Part shown: positions 42,572 to 51,726 of the stretch, piece after piece
Layout of the letters: every line of letters starts with the position of its first letter
Numbering within the stretch: the first letter of the stretch is position 1
Assembly (NCBI GenBank): GCA_044226035.1
Contig: JBGAHT010000001.1
Span: 1-64,000, forward strand
From: Pseudoluteimonas sp044226035
Lineage (GTDB): Bacteria > Pseudomonadota > Gammaproteobacteria > Xanthomonadales > Xanthomonadaceae
Direction: 5' to 3'
DNA: 64,000 nt
Made by a program: the position numbers and the translations under genes
Notes under the pieces: model-generated
Seen by the model: only the letters and a program-made list of their open reading frames with translations
The model's database searches: none
Told to the model about the DNA's origin: nothing

Positions 42572-43984
42572 ATGCGCTTCGCCCCGCTGCTGCTCGCGCT
42601 CGCCATCGCCCTGCCCGTCCATGCGCAGCCGGCGACGACGACCATTCCGCAATCCGCGCTGGACAAGGCCGATGCGCTGCGCGAACGCGCGCTCGCCGAC
42701 CGCACCGGCTGGAACGTGGTCGAATCGCTGACCACCGAAGTCGGCCCACGCCTGGCCGGCAGCGAGGCCGATGCGCGCGCGGTGGAATGGGCGAAGGCGA
42801 AGTTCAAGGCGCTGGGCTACGACAAGGTCTGGACCGAACCGGTGACCTTCCCGAAATGGGTGCGCCGCAGCGAACGCGCCGACGTGCTCGGCGCGCACGC
42901 GCAGCCGCTGGTCGTCACCGCGCTCGGCAACAGCCCCGGCGGAACGGTGGAGGGCGAAGTGGTGCGCTTTCCCGACCTCGCCGCGTTGGACGCCGCGCCC
43001 GAAGGTTCGCTCACGGGCAAGATCGCCTTCGTCGATTACCAGATGCAGCGCTATCGCGACGGCCACGACTACGGCGTCGGCGGTGGCGGCGGCATCCGCG
43101 GCAAGGGCCCGTCGGCGGCGATCCGCAAGGGCGCGATCGGCTTCCTCATGCGTTCGGCCGGCACCGACACTTCGCGCGCGCCGCACACCGGCATGACCGG
43201 CTTCGAGGACGGGCTGAAGCCGATTCCCTCCGCCGCGCTGTCGACCATCGATGCCGCGCAACTCGCGCGCCTGCTCGCGCTCGACCCGCGCACGCGCGTG
43301 CGCCTCGCCCTCGATTGCGGCATCGAGGGCGACTACACCTCGCAGAACGTCATCGGCGAAATCAGCGGGCGCGGCCCGCACAAGGACGAGGTGGTGCTGA
43401 TGGGCGGCCACCTCGATTCCTGGGACCCGGGCACCGGCGCGATCGACGATGCCGCCGGCGTGGCGATCGGCATGGCCGCGGGCGCGCTGCTGAAGCCGCT
43501 GCATCCGCAACGCACCATCCGCGTGGTCGCCTTCGCCAACGAGGAACGCGGCCTGTTCGGCGGCAGGGCCTACGCCGCCGTGCACGCGAAGGAAGTCGGC
43601 AGGCACCAGATCGTGTCGGAAAGCGATTTCGGCGCCGGCCGCATCTACAGTTTCAACAGCAACGCGCCCGATTCGGCGAAAGCGGCGATCGCGCAAATCG
43701 CGGGCGCGCTGAAGCCGCTCGGCATCGACGTCGTCGACGGCGAAGGCGGGCCGGAATCCGACGTGGGCCCGATCGCGCAACTCGGCGCGACCTGGGCCTC
43801 GCTCAGCCACGACGGCACGCATTACTTCGACTACCACCACAACGCCGAGGACACGCTCGACAAGATCGACCCGAACGACCTCGCCCAGAACGTCGCCGCC
43901 TACGCGGTGTTCGCGTGGCTCGCGGCGCAGGCGGACGGAAGCTTCGGCAGCGCGCCCAAGGCGGCTGGCGCGGGGGAGCACTGA
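42572..43984 (+). CDS. Secreted M28 family zinc peptidase
   Basis: 470 aa. Signal peptide (LLLALAIALPVHAQ) then a PA-like insert region and the M28 catalytic domain, with zinc-binding GGHLDSWDPGTGAIDDAAG, the EERGLFGG Glu pair, and SHDGTHYFDYHHNAEDT near the C-terminus. It resembles bacterial carboxypeptidase Q-like aminopeptidases acting in the periplasm or outside. A 67-bp gap to the ArsT-like cluster's upstream region shows no terminator besides a hairpin at 44103-44123. Confidence 0.93.
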   Translation: MRFAPLLLALAIALPVHAQPATTTIPQSALDKADALRERALADRTGWNVVESLTTEVGPRLAGSEADARAVEWAKAKFKALGYDKVWTEPVTFPKWVRRSERADVLGAHAQPLVVTALGNSPGGTVEGEVVRFPDLAALDAAPEGSLTGKIAFVDYQMQRYRDGHDYGVGGGGGIRGKGPSAAIRKGAIGFLMRSAGTDTSRAPHTGMTGFEDGLKPIPSAALSTIDAAQLARLLALDPRTRVRLALDCGIEGDYTSQNVIGEISGRGPHKDEVVLMGGHLDSWDPGTGAIDDAAGVAIGMAAGALLKPLHPQRTIRVVAFANEERGLFGGRAYAAVHAKEVGRHQIVSESDFGAGRIYSFNSNAPDSAKAAIAQIAGALKPLGIDVVDGEGGPESDVGPIAQLGATWASLSHDGTHYFDYHHNAEDTLDKIDPNDLAQNVAAYAVFAWLAAQADGSFGSAPKAAGAGEH

Positions 43985-44102
43985 CCCGCTTCGAAGGACG
44001 CGCTTCCGGCGCATCCGCCGACAGGCGGTCATGTTGCAGCGCGCAACAACCGCACCCCAATGGCCGGTCGCGACGGCCGATTCCGTCTTAATGGAAACCC
44101 AA

Positions 44103-44123
44103 CACCGGGGCGAAAACCCCGTG
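44103..44123 (+). terminator. Possible hairpin between M28 peptidase and the secreted cluster
   Basis: CACCGGGG / CCCCGTG with a CGAAAA loop forms a stable stem about 120 bp past the M28 stop. No U-tract follows, so it may be a leader structure of the next gene rather than a terminator. Confidence 0.4.
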
Positions 44124-44159
44124 CTAGCTTGGTTTCCGGGGAAAAAAAGGGGAGTCACG

Positions 44160-46031
44160 ATGATGCGCAAGTTGCTCTTGGCAGCCGCGTGTTTTTCCGC
44201 GGCGTTCTTCCTTCCGCTGCAGGCGCTCGCGACGCCGCAAGTGCAATTGACGGCATCGTTGCCCTCGCCGCAATCGACCGCGACCGCCGTGAGCCTGGCG
44301 GCCACCGGCTCGGATACCGATCCGGGCCTGCTCACCTATCGCTATTCGGTCGCCTACCGCGGCGCCTTCCACGTCGTCCGGGACTACAGCCAGGACAGCG
44401 GCTTCAACTGGGCGGGCACGGTGAGCGACGGGCTGTACCTGGTGCAGGTGGCGGTGCGCAACAACACGACGCAACAGGTCGCGAAGAAAAGCCTGCTGTT
44501 CCAGTTCCTGCCGCGCGTCGCCGGCACCCAGCCGGTGGTGAGCGCGACCGCCAATCCGCTGGTCGCCCTGTTCAGCGCGCCGGCCTGCGCCACGGGCAGC
44601 AAGATCCGGGTGCGCTTCGATTCCACGACGAGCACCCCGGCGACCACCGACTGGCGCGCCTGCGATCCGGCTTCGACCAGCAACATCTATGTCGCCGGCA
44701 TGCGCCAGCAGACCCGCTATACGATGGCCGCGCAGGTCCGCACTGCGGCGGGCGCGGTCACCACGGGCCCGAGCCTGTCGTTCCTCACCGGCAACGGGCC
44801 GTCGAACCTGCCGGTCATCGCGCAGGTGGTCCCGCCCGATGCGAACACCAGCGGCGCCGACGACGTGCTGGTGGTCGATGCCCTCAGCATCGGCGCCTCG
44901 GCCGGATACCCGGTGGCGACCGACCTGTTCGGCCGACCGATCTGGTACTACGCCGCGTTCAACGATCCGGCCCAGGCCGGCGCGCTGCTGACCCGCGTGC
45001 TTCCCGGCGGGACGATGCTGACGATCGCCAACGGCAAGAATTCCGCCGACGCGACGACCTCGCTGCAGATCCTCCGCGAGATCGATTTCGCCGGCAACAC
45101 GTTGCGCGAAACCAACGCGGCGCGGGTGCGCGAGCAGCTGCAGGCGATGGGACTGGCATCGAACTGCACGATGGGCGGCTCGATCTGCGTCGCCACCACC
45201 TTCCACCACGATGCGATCCGCCTGGCGAACGGCCACACCCTGGTGATCGGCAGCCAGGAACGCATGTTCCCGGCGGGAACCCAGGGCTCCACCTCGCCGG
45301 TGGACATCCTCGGCGACATCGTGGTCGACCTGGACCAGGATTTCCAGGTGGCGTGGTACTGGAATGCCTTCGATCACCTCGACGTCAACCGCGCGGCGAT
45401 CCTGCACGAAACCTGCGCGAACCCGCAGACCGGCGGGTGCCCGCCGCTGCTGCTGGCGAACCTCGCCAACGACTGGCTGCATCCCAACGCGATCCAGGTC
45501 ACGTCCGACCACAACCTGCTCATCTCCGTGCGCCACCAGGACTGGGTGATCAAGGTCGATTACCGGGACGGCGCGGGCGACGGGCACGTGCTCTGGCGGC
45601 TGGGCGCCAACGGCGATTTCGCGCTCGCGTCCAGCGACCCGTATCCGTGGTTCACCCACCAGCACGATGCCGGGTTCGAAGCGAACGGAACCTTCACCGT
45701 GTTCGACAACGGCAACACCCGCGTCGCCGCCAACCCGGGCGTCGTCGAGAACAGCCGCGGCCAGGCCTACCAGATCGACGAGGCCAACCGGGTCGCGACC
45801 CTGGTCGTCAATTCCGACCTGGGGGTGTATTCGAATGCGCTCGGCAGCGCGCAGCGGCTCGGCAACGGCAACTACCACTTCCTGGCCGGCTTCATCACCC
45901 CGGGACCGACCCAGAACAGCCAGTCGGTCGAAGTGCTGCCGGACGGAACGAACAACATGCGCTACCAATCGCCGCAGCTGGCCTACCGCAGCTTCCGCAT
46001 GCCGAGCCTGTACTCGCCGCCGGGCACCTGA
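44160..46031 (+). CDS. Secreted arylsulfotransferase (ASST)-like protein
   Basis: 623 aa with a signal peptide (LLLAAACFSAAFFLPLQALA). The first ~220 residues look like fibronectin-type beta domains. The rest carries the ASST propeller pattern: TFHHDAIRLANGHTLVIG (His349/350), WLHPNAIQVTSDHNLLIS (His441), SVRHQDWVIKVD, and WFTHQHDAGF (His500/502), which align with the His/Arg active-site set of bacterial AssT. By family it would move a sulfo group between phenolic compounds in the periplasm. Start: tandem ATGs at 44160 and 44163, behind GGGGAGTC. Confidence 0.75.
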   Translation: MMRKLLLAAACFSAAFFLPLQALATPQVQLTASLPSPQSTATAVSLAATGSDTDPGLLTYRYSVAYRGAFHVVRDYSQDSGFNWAGTVSDGLYLVQVAVRNNTTQQVAKKSLLFQFLPRVAGTQPVVSATANPLVALFSAPACATGSKIRVRFDSTTSTPATTDWRACDPASTSNIYVAGMRQQTRYTMAAQVRTAAGAVTTGPSLSFLTGNGPSNLPVIAQVVPPDANTSGADDVLVVDALSIGASAGYPVATDLFGRPIWYYAAFNDPAQAGALLTRVLPGGTMLTIANGKNSADATTSLQILREIDFAGNTLRETNAARVREQLQAMGLASNCTMGGSICVATTFHHDAIRLANGHTLVIGSQERMFPAGTQGSTSPVDILGDIVVDLDQDFQVAWYWNAFDHLDVNRAAILHETCANPQTGGCPPLLLANLANDWLHPNAIQVTSDHNLLISVRHQDWVIKVDYRDGAGDGHVLWRLGANGDFALASSDPYPWFTHQHDAGFEANGTFTVFDNGNTRVAANPGVVENSRGQAYQIDEANRVATLVVNSDLGVYSNALGSAQRLGNGNYHFLAGFITPGPTQNSQSVEVLPDGTNNMRYQSPQLAYRSFRMPSLYSPPGT

Positions 46032-46260
46032 CGCGACCGGCCCGCGCGACCGCCGTGGTTGCGCGGGCATCGGCGGCGGCGATCGATGCCGGGCCACCGC
46101 GCTGCGTCCCGGAGCGGATCGCGAGGAAGGCGTCCCGCGCGGCGAAGCCTGTCCGGTCCGGGCCACTTCCGTCGTTGAACCAGCAAAGGCGAAGCGACGG
46201 CGGCGGAATGGCGGGGCGGGCCGTTGCATGCGACATGCCGAAAACGGAAAGGGGGATCAC

Positions 46261-47679
46261 GTGAGGCGTCTGCTCCGGGGCTGCTTGCTGCTTGCCTTGT
46301 CGATTCCCGCGATGCCCGCGACGGCGGATCCGTTCGTGGAATCGGTCGGCGACGCGTTCATCGCCAACCTGCCTCCGGGCTGGAACGTCACGACCGGGTC
46401 CTGGGTGTATTTCGACGCGATCGGCTGCTTCACCACCCCGGGATACACCTGTTACGGCGACAACCCCGCGAGCCCGTACGGGTCGCCGTACTTCGGCGAG
46501 TTCGGCGCGAATCCCAACCTGGCCACCCTGCAGCTCGGCGCGGACGAAGCGGTCGTCGTCGTCTTCCGCACGCCGCCGCAGATGCGCTACTACTCGTTCA
46601 ACCAGTACCTGTTCAAGCGCGCCGACAGCAGCACCGAAATCTTCGGCAGCATGAGCGAGGCCCTCAACCTGAAACGGCTGGGCACCACGGGTTCCCCCGA
46701 ACCCGGCGCCAGTCCGTTCGATTCCTACGCGGCCCTGGTCTGGACCGCCGACCAGTCCACCTTCGACAGCGTGCGGGCGGACCTGGTGGAAAGCGGCCTG
46801 CCGACGACCGCGATCAACTTCCTGCCGCTTCCGCAGGCCATCCCGGCGAACGCCTCCGGGCCCGGCTACGACCTGCACATGGGCCACGGCGCGTCCGCCG
46901 ACGTCTTCAACCTGCTGATGCGGACCGCATTCCCCGGCGACCAGGCGGCGTTCGACGCGTACGTGGGGGAGAACCCGTATTACGTGCTGCGCGTGGGCCC
47001 GGGCACGCACCTGCCGCCGAATCCGGCGCCGGTGATCGGCTACCCGCCCGATGCCTCGGGCATCGCGGAAAGCGCCAGCCTGCAGGCGGCGCTGAATCGG
47101 CTGGTGTCGGACATCGGCAAGCGCTACGGCGGCGCCTACTCGTTCAAGCAGCAGACGAGCACCTACACCTCGCACGTCGGCTGGAACTGCATCTCCGAGC
47201 TGTCCGAATGCACCGGCGACAACTACGACTCGCTCTACTCCCGCGACGACTCGACGTTCATCCGGGTCGGCAACCTGCAGGATTTCATCATCGTCGTCGG
47301 CGTGAACCACGTGGCCGCGGGCAAGGCGACCTACGCCAGCTCCGCGGTCTACGACAGCAAGAAGCTGGCGAGCATCGTCTCCATCACCGACGCCGACATG
47401 AGCTCGCAGAGCGCGCTCTACCACGCCGGCGTGACCAACCCCCGCGATCCGCGCGTCCGCAGCTACCGCGGGCTGTACGCCTACATGTTCTCCTACGACT
47501 GCGCCGGCAAGCAGTACTGCGCCCCGATCCCGCCGCCGACGGCGTCCAACCCGGTCGGGCTGCGGCCGGGCGCGCCGTTCTTCGTGCTCGGGCGCAGCTA
47601 CCTGGAGCCGCACACGCTGGTGCGCCCCTCGCAGTTCGAGGTGGTCCAGCACCAGGTGTTCCTCGGCAGCAAGAAATGA
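46261..47679 (+). CDS. Unrecognised secreted protein, 472 aa
   Basis: No family recognised. GTG start at 46261 follows AAAGGGGG and opens a signal peptide (LLALSIPAMPATA). The mature protein is rich in Tyr, Ser, Gly and aromatic pairs, with cysteines at ECTGDNY, WNCISELSEC, DCAGKQYC that could pair. There is a Met/His-poor core with VVVFRTPPQMRYYSFNQY, and no membrane segment after the signal. It sits between the ASST-like gene and two propeller genes in the same orientation. Confidence 0.7.
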   Translation: MRRLLRGCLLLALSIPAMPATADPFVESVGDAFIANLPPGWNVTTGSWVYFDAIGCFTTPGYTCYGDNPASPYGSPYFGEFGANPNLATLQLGADEAVVVVFRTPPQMRYYSFNQYLFKRADSSTEIFGSMSEALNLKRLGTTGSPEPGASPFDSYAALVWTADQSTFDSVRADLVESGLPTTAINFLPLPQAIPANASGPGYDLHMGHGASADVFNLLMRTAFPGDQAAFDAYVGENPYYVLRVGPGTHLPPNPAPVIGYPPDASGIAESASLQAALNRLVSDIGKRYGGAYSFKQQTSTYTSHVGWNCISELSECTGDNYDSLYSRDDSTFIRVGNLQDFIIVVGVNHVAAGKATYASSAVYDSKKLASIVSITDADMSSQSALYHAGVTNPRDPRVRSYRGLYAYMFSYDCAGKQYCAPIPPPTASNPVGLRPGAPFFVLGRSYLEPHTLVRPSQFEVVQHQVFLGSKK

Positions 47680-47713
47680 TGCGGTTCCCGTTCCCTTTCG
47701 CGGAGGTGGTTCC

Positions 47714-48955
47714 ATGTTGAAGTCCTGTCACGCGGCCCTGGTCGCCATCGCCGTCCTGGTCGGCGGCGCAATGACCCCGGGGACCGCCGCCGCGGATTGC
47801 ACGCCGAGCTTCCGCGAGGTCGCCACCGGCGGCTTCGGCAACCGCTACAACCTGTATGCCTGGAGCATGCAGGTGTTCAACGGCCGCCTGTTCGTCGGCA
47901 CCATGAACCAGAAGACCGGCGGCGAGATCTGGGCCTACGACGGCGCGCAGTGGCAGAAGGTGCTGCAGCAGAACCTGCGCAGGACCGGCAATACCGGCTT
48001 CCGCAGCATGGTCATCTTCCGCGGGTTCCTCTACACCGGCGGCACCAACGACACCAACGGCGCCGAACTGTGGCGCACGGCCGACGGCGTGCGCTGGCGC
48101 AAGATCGTGTCTGGCGGCTTCGGCGACAAGAACAACGAATCGGTGCGCGGCGTGGCCGTGTTCCACAACCAGTTGTACATCGGGCTGCAGAACGCGTCGG
48201 GCAGCGGCGGGCAGCTGTGGCGCAGCAGCAACGGCCTGGCCTTCGAACCGGTGAACACCGACGGCTTCGGCGACGCCACCAACATCTCCATGCACAGCAT
48301 GGCGATCCTGAAGGACCAGCTCTACATCGGCACCAAGAACAAGGACACGCTGATCCAGGTCTGGCGCACCAGCGACGGCGACCATTACGAGCAGGTCGTC
48401 GGCCCCAACGCGGCCATCGCGTCCGGCTTCGGCATCCCGGGCAACATCCTCACCCAGTCGATGTACGTCTACAACGACGTGCTCTACCTGGGCACCGGCA
48501 ACGCCAAGGACAACGGCGATCCGCTGAACGGCTTCAGCGTGATGCGCACGTCCAACGGCACCCAGTGGCAGCCGATCACCGTCAACGGCGCGGGCGACAT
48601 CGACAACCGCTTCGCCTGGCGCTTCTTCGCCTACCAGGGCTACCTGTGGATGGGCGTCGGCAACTTCAACATCGAGAACGGAGAAGGCGGACAGGCGTTG
48701 CGCAGCCTCACCGGCAACCAGGGCAGCTGGGAAATGATGGTCGGCCCGAACGGCACCTACGCGCCCACCGGTTTCGGCAACTGGATGAACTGGGGCATCC
48801 GCACCTTCGCCGAATACAACGGCAAGCTCTACCTCGGCACCGCGCAGTGCTGGCAGGACTGGTGCGACCCGGACGTGACCGGCGCGGAAATCTGGGAATG
48901 GTCCGGCGAAACCTGCCCGGTGGCCGGAGCGAGGAAGGCCCTGCGGCCCGAGTAG
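47714..48955 (+). CDS. Secreted beta-propeller-like protein, copy 1 (413 aa)
   Basis: A signal peptide (LVAIAVLVGGAMTPGTAAA) is followed by CTPSFR and six to seven units of the pattern LYIGTxN...GGQLWRSSxG...F.PV...GFGD, about 50-60 residues apart. This is a BNR/kelch-like propeller. The C-terminus ends WEWSGETCPVAGARKALRPE; Cys near both ends may close the ring. No catalytic motif seen. RBS GGAGGT lies just before the ATG. It is about 65-70% identical by eye to the next gene. Confidence 0.78.
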   Translation: MLKSCHAALVAIAVLVGGAMTPGTAAADCTPSFREVATGGFGNRYNLYAWSMQVFNGRLFVGTMNQKTGGEIWAYDGAQWQKVLQQNLRRTGNTGFRSMVIFRGFLYTGGTNDTNGAELWRTADGVRWRKIVSGGFGDKNNESVRGVAVFHNQLYIGLQNASGSGGQLWRSSNGLAFEPVNTDGFGDATNISMHSMAILKDQLYIGTKNKDTLIQVWRTSDGDHYEQVVGPNAAIASGFGIPGNILTQSMYVYNDVLYLGTGNAKDNGDPLNGFSVMRTSNGTQWQPITVNGAGDIDNRFAWRFFAYQGYLWMGVGNFNIENGEGGQALRSLTGNQGSWEMMVGPNGTYAPTGFGNWMNWGIRTFAEYNGKLYLGTAQCWQDWCDPDVTGAEIWEWSGETCPVAGARKALRPE

Positions 48956-49037
48956 GCGGATCGATCGGAACGAGAGCGAGGCGATCGGGCCGACGCAAGC
49001 AGACGGATCGCCTCCCGCGTCGATCAAGGAGGTTGTC

Positions 49038-50273
49038 ATGTTCAAGCCTTGTCGGATGGCCCTGGTCGCCGTGCTGCTCGGGTGCCTCGCGTCCCCGGCG
49101 ACGGCCCTGGCGGACTGCACGCCGAGTTTCCGCATGGTCAATACCGGCGGCTTCGGCAATCGCTTCAACCTCTACGCCTGGAGCATGCAGGTGTTCCAGG
49201 ACCGGTTGTACGTCGGCACGTTCAACCAGACCACCGGCGGCGAGATCTGGGCCTACGACGGCACGCAGTGGACGCAGGTGTTGCAGCGGAGCCTTCCCGA
49301 GACCGGCAACGAAGGCTTCCGCAGCATGATCGTGTTCAACGGCTACCTGTACGCCGGCACCTACAACACCGTCGCCGGTGCCGAGGTGTGGCGCACGCCC
49401 GACGGCATGCACTGGACGCAACTCGTGGCCGATGGCTTCGGCGACACCAGCAACAAGGCGGTCCGCGGCGTCGCGGTGTTCCAGGGCCAGCTCTACATCG
49501 GCACGCAGAACGAGTTCGGCAACGGCGGCCAGCTCTGGCGCAGCGCCGACGGCACGACCTTCCTGCCGGTCAGCACCGACGGGCTGGGCGATCCGTCCAA
49601 TTCCGCGATGCACAGCATGGCGGTGTTCCGCAAGCAGCTCTACATCGGCACCAAGAACCAGAACACGATGTTGCAGGTGTGGCGCACCGCCGACGGCGAG
49701 CACTACGAGCAGGTGGTCGGCCCGGATGCCGCGGTGCCGTCGGGCTTCGGCATCCAGGACAACAACGCGACCATGTCGATGTACGTCTACGGCAACATGC
49801 TGTACGTGGGCACCGGCAACTTCGACCAGGACGGTTTCGCGTCCCAGGGCTTCGGCGTGTATCGCACCCGCGACGGGCTGCAATACGCAACCATCAACGC
49901 CAACGGCGCCGGCGACATCGACAACCGCTTCGCATGGCGCTTCATGGCCTACGAGAACCAGCTGTGGCTGGGCATGGGCAACTTCAACATCCTCGCCGGG
50001 GAAGGCGGCCAGGCCGCGCGCAGCCCCGACGGCAACCGCAACGACTGGCAGATGATGGTCGGCCAGAACGGCGCGTACGCGCCCACCGGCTTCGGCAACT
50101 CGATGAACTGGGGCATCCGCAGTTTCGCCGTTTACCACGACAAGCTGTACGTCGGCACCGCGCAGTGCTGGAAGCCCTGGTGCGCGCAGTACGTGACCGG
50201 CACGGAAGTGTGGGAATGGTCGGGCGAGGCCTGCCCCGTGGCCGGGTCGAGGAAAGCGTTGCGACCCGAGTGA
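49038..50273 (+). CDS. Secreted beta-propeller-like protein, copy 2 (411 aa)
   Basis: Tandem paralogue of the preceding gene, 82 bp downstream: same signal-peptide layout, CTPSFR start, repeat units (LYVGTGN...GGEIWAYDG, GTKNQNTMLQVWRT) and near-identical C-terminus ending CPVAGSRKALRPE. Strong RBS AAGGAGG at 49027-49033. The sequences have diverged throughout, so the duplication is not recent. Function unknown. Confidence 0.78.
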   Translation: MFKPCRMALVAVLLGCLASPATALADCTPSFRMVNTGGFGNRFNLYAWSMQVFQDRLYVGTFNQTTGGEIWAYDGTQWTQVLQRSLPETGNEGFRSMIVFNGYLYAGTYNTVAGAEVWRTPDGMHWTQLVADGFGDTSNKAVRGVAVFQGQLYIGTQNEFGNGGQLWRSADGTTFLPVSTDGLGDPSNSAMHSMAVFRKQLYIGTKNQNTMLQVWRTADGEHYEQVVGPDAAVPSGFGIQDNNATMSMYVYGNMLYVGTGNFDQDGFASQGFGVYRTRDGLQYATINANGAGDIDNRFAWRFMAYENQLWLGMGNFNILAGEGGQAARSPDGNRNDWQMMVGQNGAYAPTGFGNSMNWGIRSFAVYHDKLYVGTAQCWKPWCAQYVTGTEVWEWSGEACPVAGSRKALRPE

Positions 50274-50423
50274 AGGGAATCATGCAGGGCGGATGCATGC
50301 CCCGTCGACGCTTTGGTGGGAGCGACGGAAGTCGCGGCATCGTCGATCGTGCCGCGGCCTCAGCGATTGGGCGGGTTGATTACCCCTGTCCCATAAGTCT
50401 GAAAATCGGCGTGCAACTCAGCC

Positions 50424-50636
50424 CTATTTTGCGTGCTTCCCAAAGAAAATTAGCGCCCCAAGAAACAAGCCTCCCGCAATGAGAAGCAACCCCAGTAGCT
50501 TGTCATGGTTTCCGAATGCGACCAAAAGCATCCTGGAGACGGGTGATTTTGTCTCAAATAATAAAAAAATGATCCAAAAATGAGCAGAATCAGAGGTGCG
50601 AGGTACTTCCGCAATGTCTTTATTTCTTTTCACCAT
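50424..50636 (-). CDS. Small membrane protein, 70 aa, in a lower-GC patch
   Basis: Family not recognised. Hydrophobic segments at about residues 20-30 and 46-66 (LLGLLLIAGGLFLGALIFFG). The bases are clearly less GC-rich than the chromosome around them. It overlaps the upstream small gene by 17 bp. A shorter start at the internal ATG (50531, MLLVAFGNHDKLLG) is possible and would leave a 35-residue single-span protein. Confidence 0.45.
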   Translation of the reverse strand: MVKRNKDIAEVPRTSDSAHFWIIFLLFETKSPVSRMLLVAFGNHDKLLGLLLIAGGLFLGALIFFGKHAK

Positions 50637-50868
50637 CTTTCTTAAACATAACCATCCCCATCACGATTAACCCAACTCCGATTGGGTACTTGTAACTTCC
50701 CAAGTCGACATGAGACCGAGGAATCCGGCCCGTTGGTGATGACATGATGGCAACTCCTGCCAAGACAGCGATCAGCGCACACATCTTCATTGATTTGGAC
50801 GCCAGTTTGCTTGCTGTTGTCGATCGCTGCGGAAGCGACCAATAAAGGGGGCGGAGGATCAAAGCCAT
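50620..50868 (-). CDS. Small membrane protein, 82 aa, in a lower-GC patch
   Basis: No family recognised. Two hydrophobic stretches (about residues 30-43 and 62-76) and a basic end (MFKKDGEKK). The first 26 residues may be non-native; ATG at 50790 (MKMCALIAVLAG) would give a 56-residue protein with a cleaner signal or anchor. Composition is less GC-rich than the surroundings, suggesting separate origin. Confidence 0.45.
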   Translation of the reverse strand: MALILRPLYWSLPQRSTTASKLASKSMKMCALIAVLAGVAIMSSPTGRIPRSHVDLGSYKYPIGVGLIVMGMVMFKKDGEKK

Positions 50869-50898
50869 TCCGAGGCCATGCCCTCGGCGGTTCGGGCA

Positions 50899-51726
50899 TC
50901 AACGCCGCGCGCGAAGCACCCATTGCGCTTCCGGCAAACCGCGTTCCGGATCGCGGACGCGCAACGCCTCGGCTTCGGCGAAACCGCATTCGCGCATCGC
51001 GTCGAGCAGGTCCCAGCCGAAGTGGTGGAAGCACAGCACCCCACCGCCGAGCGGATCGCCGTGGTATTCCGGCGGCTGTTGCAGGAAGTCGATGCTGCCA
51101 TCGGCGCGCAGGCGCGCGATCTCGCGGCTTCCGGCATTCGTCCAATGCCACGGCACTGTCAGCAGCAACGCGCCGCCGGGCTTGAGCACGCGCGCGAATT
51201 CGCCCAGCGCGGCGCGGAAATCCGGAACGTGTTCGAGCACGTCCAGGCACAGGATCGCGTCCAGGGAGGCGTCGGCGAAGCGCAGCCTGGTCGCGTCGCC
51301 ATGCCGCACCCAGGTCCACGCGCGCTGGCGCCACAGCCATGCCGAGAGCTTCAGCCGCTTCGCCAGGGACGGCTGGAATTCGCTGCCGGACAGGCGCGGG
51401 AAACGCCGGCGCAGGGCGATGAACAGCGGGCTGGCCTGCTCGGTGAGGTGGATGCGCGGATGCGGTTTCGGCGCGAGTTCCCGCAGCATCGCGGCGGTCG
51501 CCGCGCGCTGGCGCGAGTTGCAGCCGCAGGCGCTGCAGCGAAGCGCTTCGCGCAGGGTCTGCGGCGGCGGTTCGCCCTGCTTCCAGTCGACGTCGAAACC
51601 GGACTCGCTGCCGCAGGCATCGCAGGCGCCCGGCCAGTGCCGCTGCGTGGCCGCGACCTGCGCGTGCACTGCGCCGGAGGCCCGCCACGCGGCGTCATCG
51701 CGGTAGGACTCGACGGACTCAGGCAT
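50899..51726 (-). CDS. SAM-dependent methyltransferase with N-terminal zinc-ribbon-like motif
   Basis: 275 aa. Two cysteine pairs (CDACGSESG about residues 36-44, CSACGCNSRQR about 65-75) form a likely zinc ribbon. The C-terminal part has LDAILCLDVLEHVPDFRAAL and VLKPGGALLLTVPW of a Methyltransf_11 domain, but the usual glycine-rich motif I is not evident. It starts inside the 3' end of the RND pump gene (8-bp overlap), so it is co-transcribed with an efflux system. Confidence 0.75.
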   Translation of the reverse strand: MPESVESYRDDAAWRASGAVHAQVAATQRHWPGACDACGSESGFDVDWKQGEPPPQTLREALRCSACGCNSRQRAATAAMLRELAPKPHPRIHLTEQASPLFIALRRRFPRLSGSEFQPSLAKRLKLSAWLWRQRAWTWVRHGDATRLRFADASLDAILCLDVLEHVPDFRAALGEFARVLKPGGALLLTVPWHWTNAGSREIARLRADGSIDFLQQPPEYHGDPLGGGVLCFHHFGWDLLDAMRECGFAEAEALRVRDPERGLPEAQWVLRARR

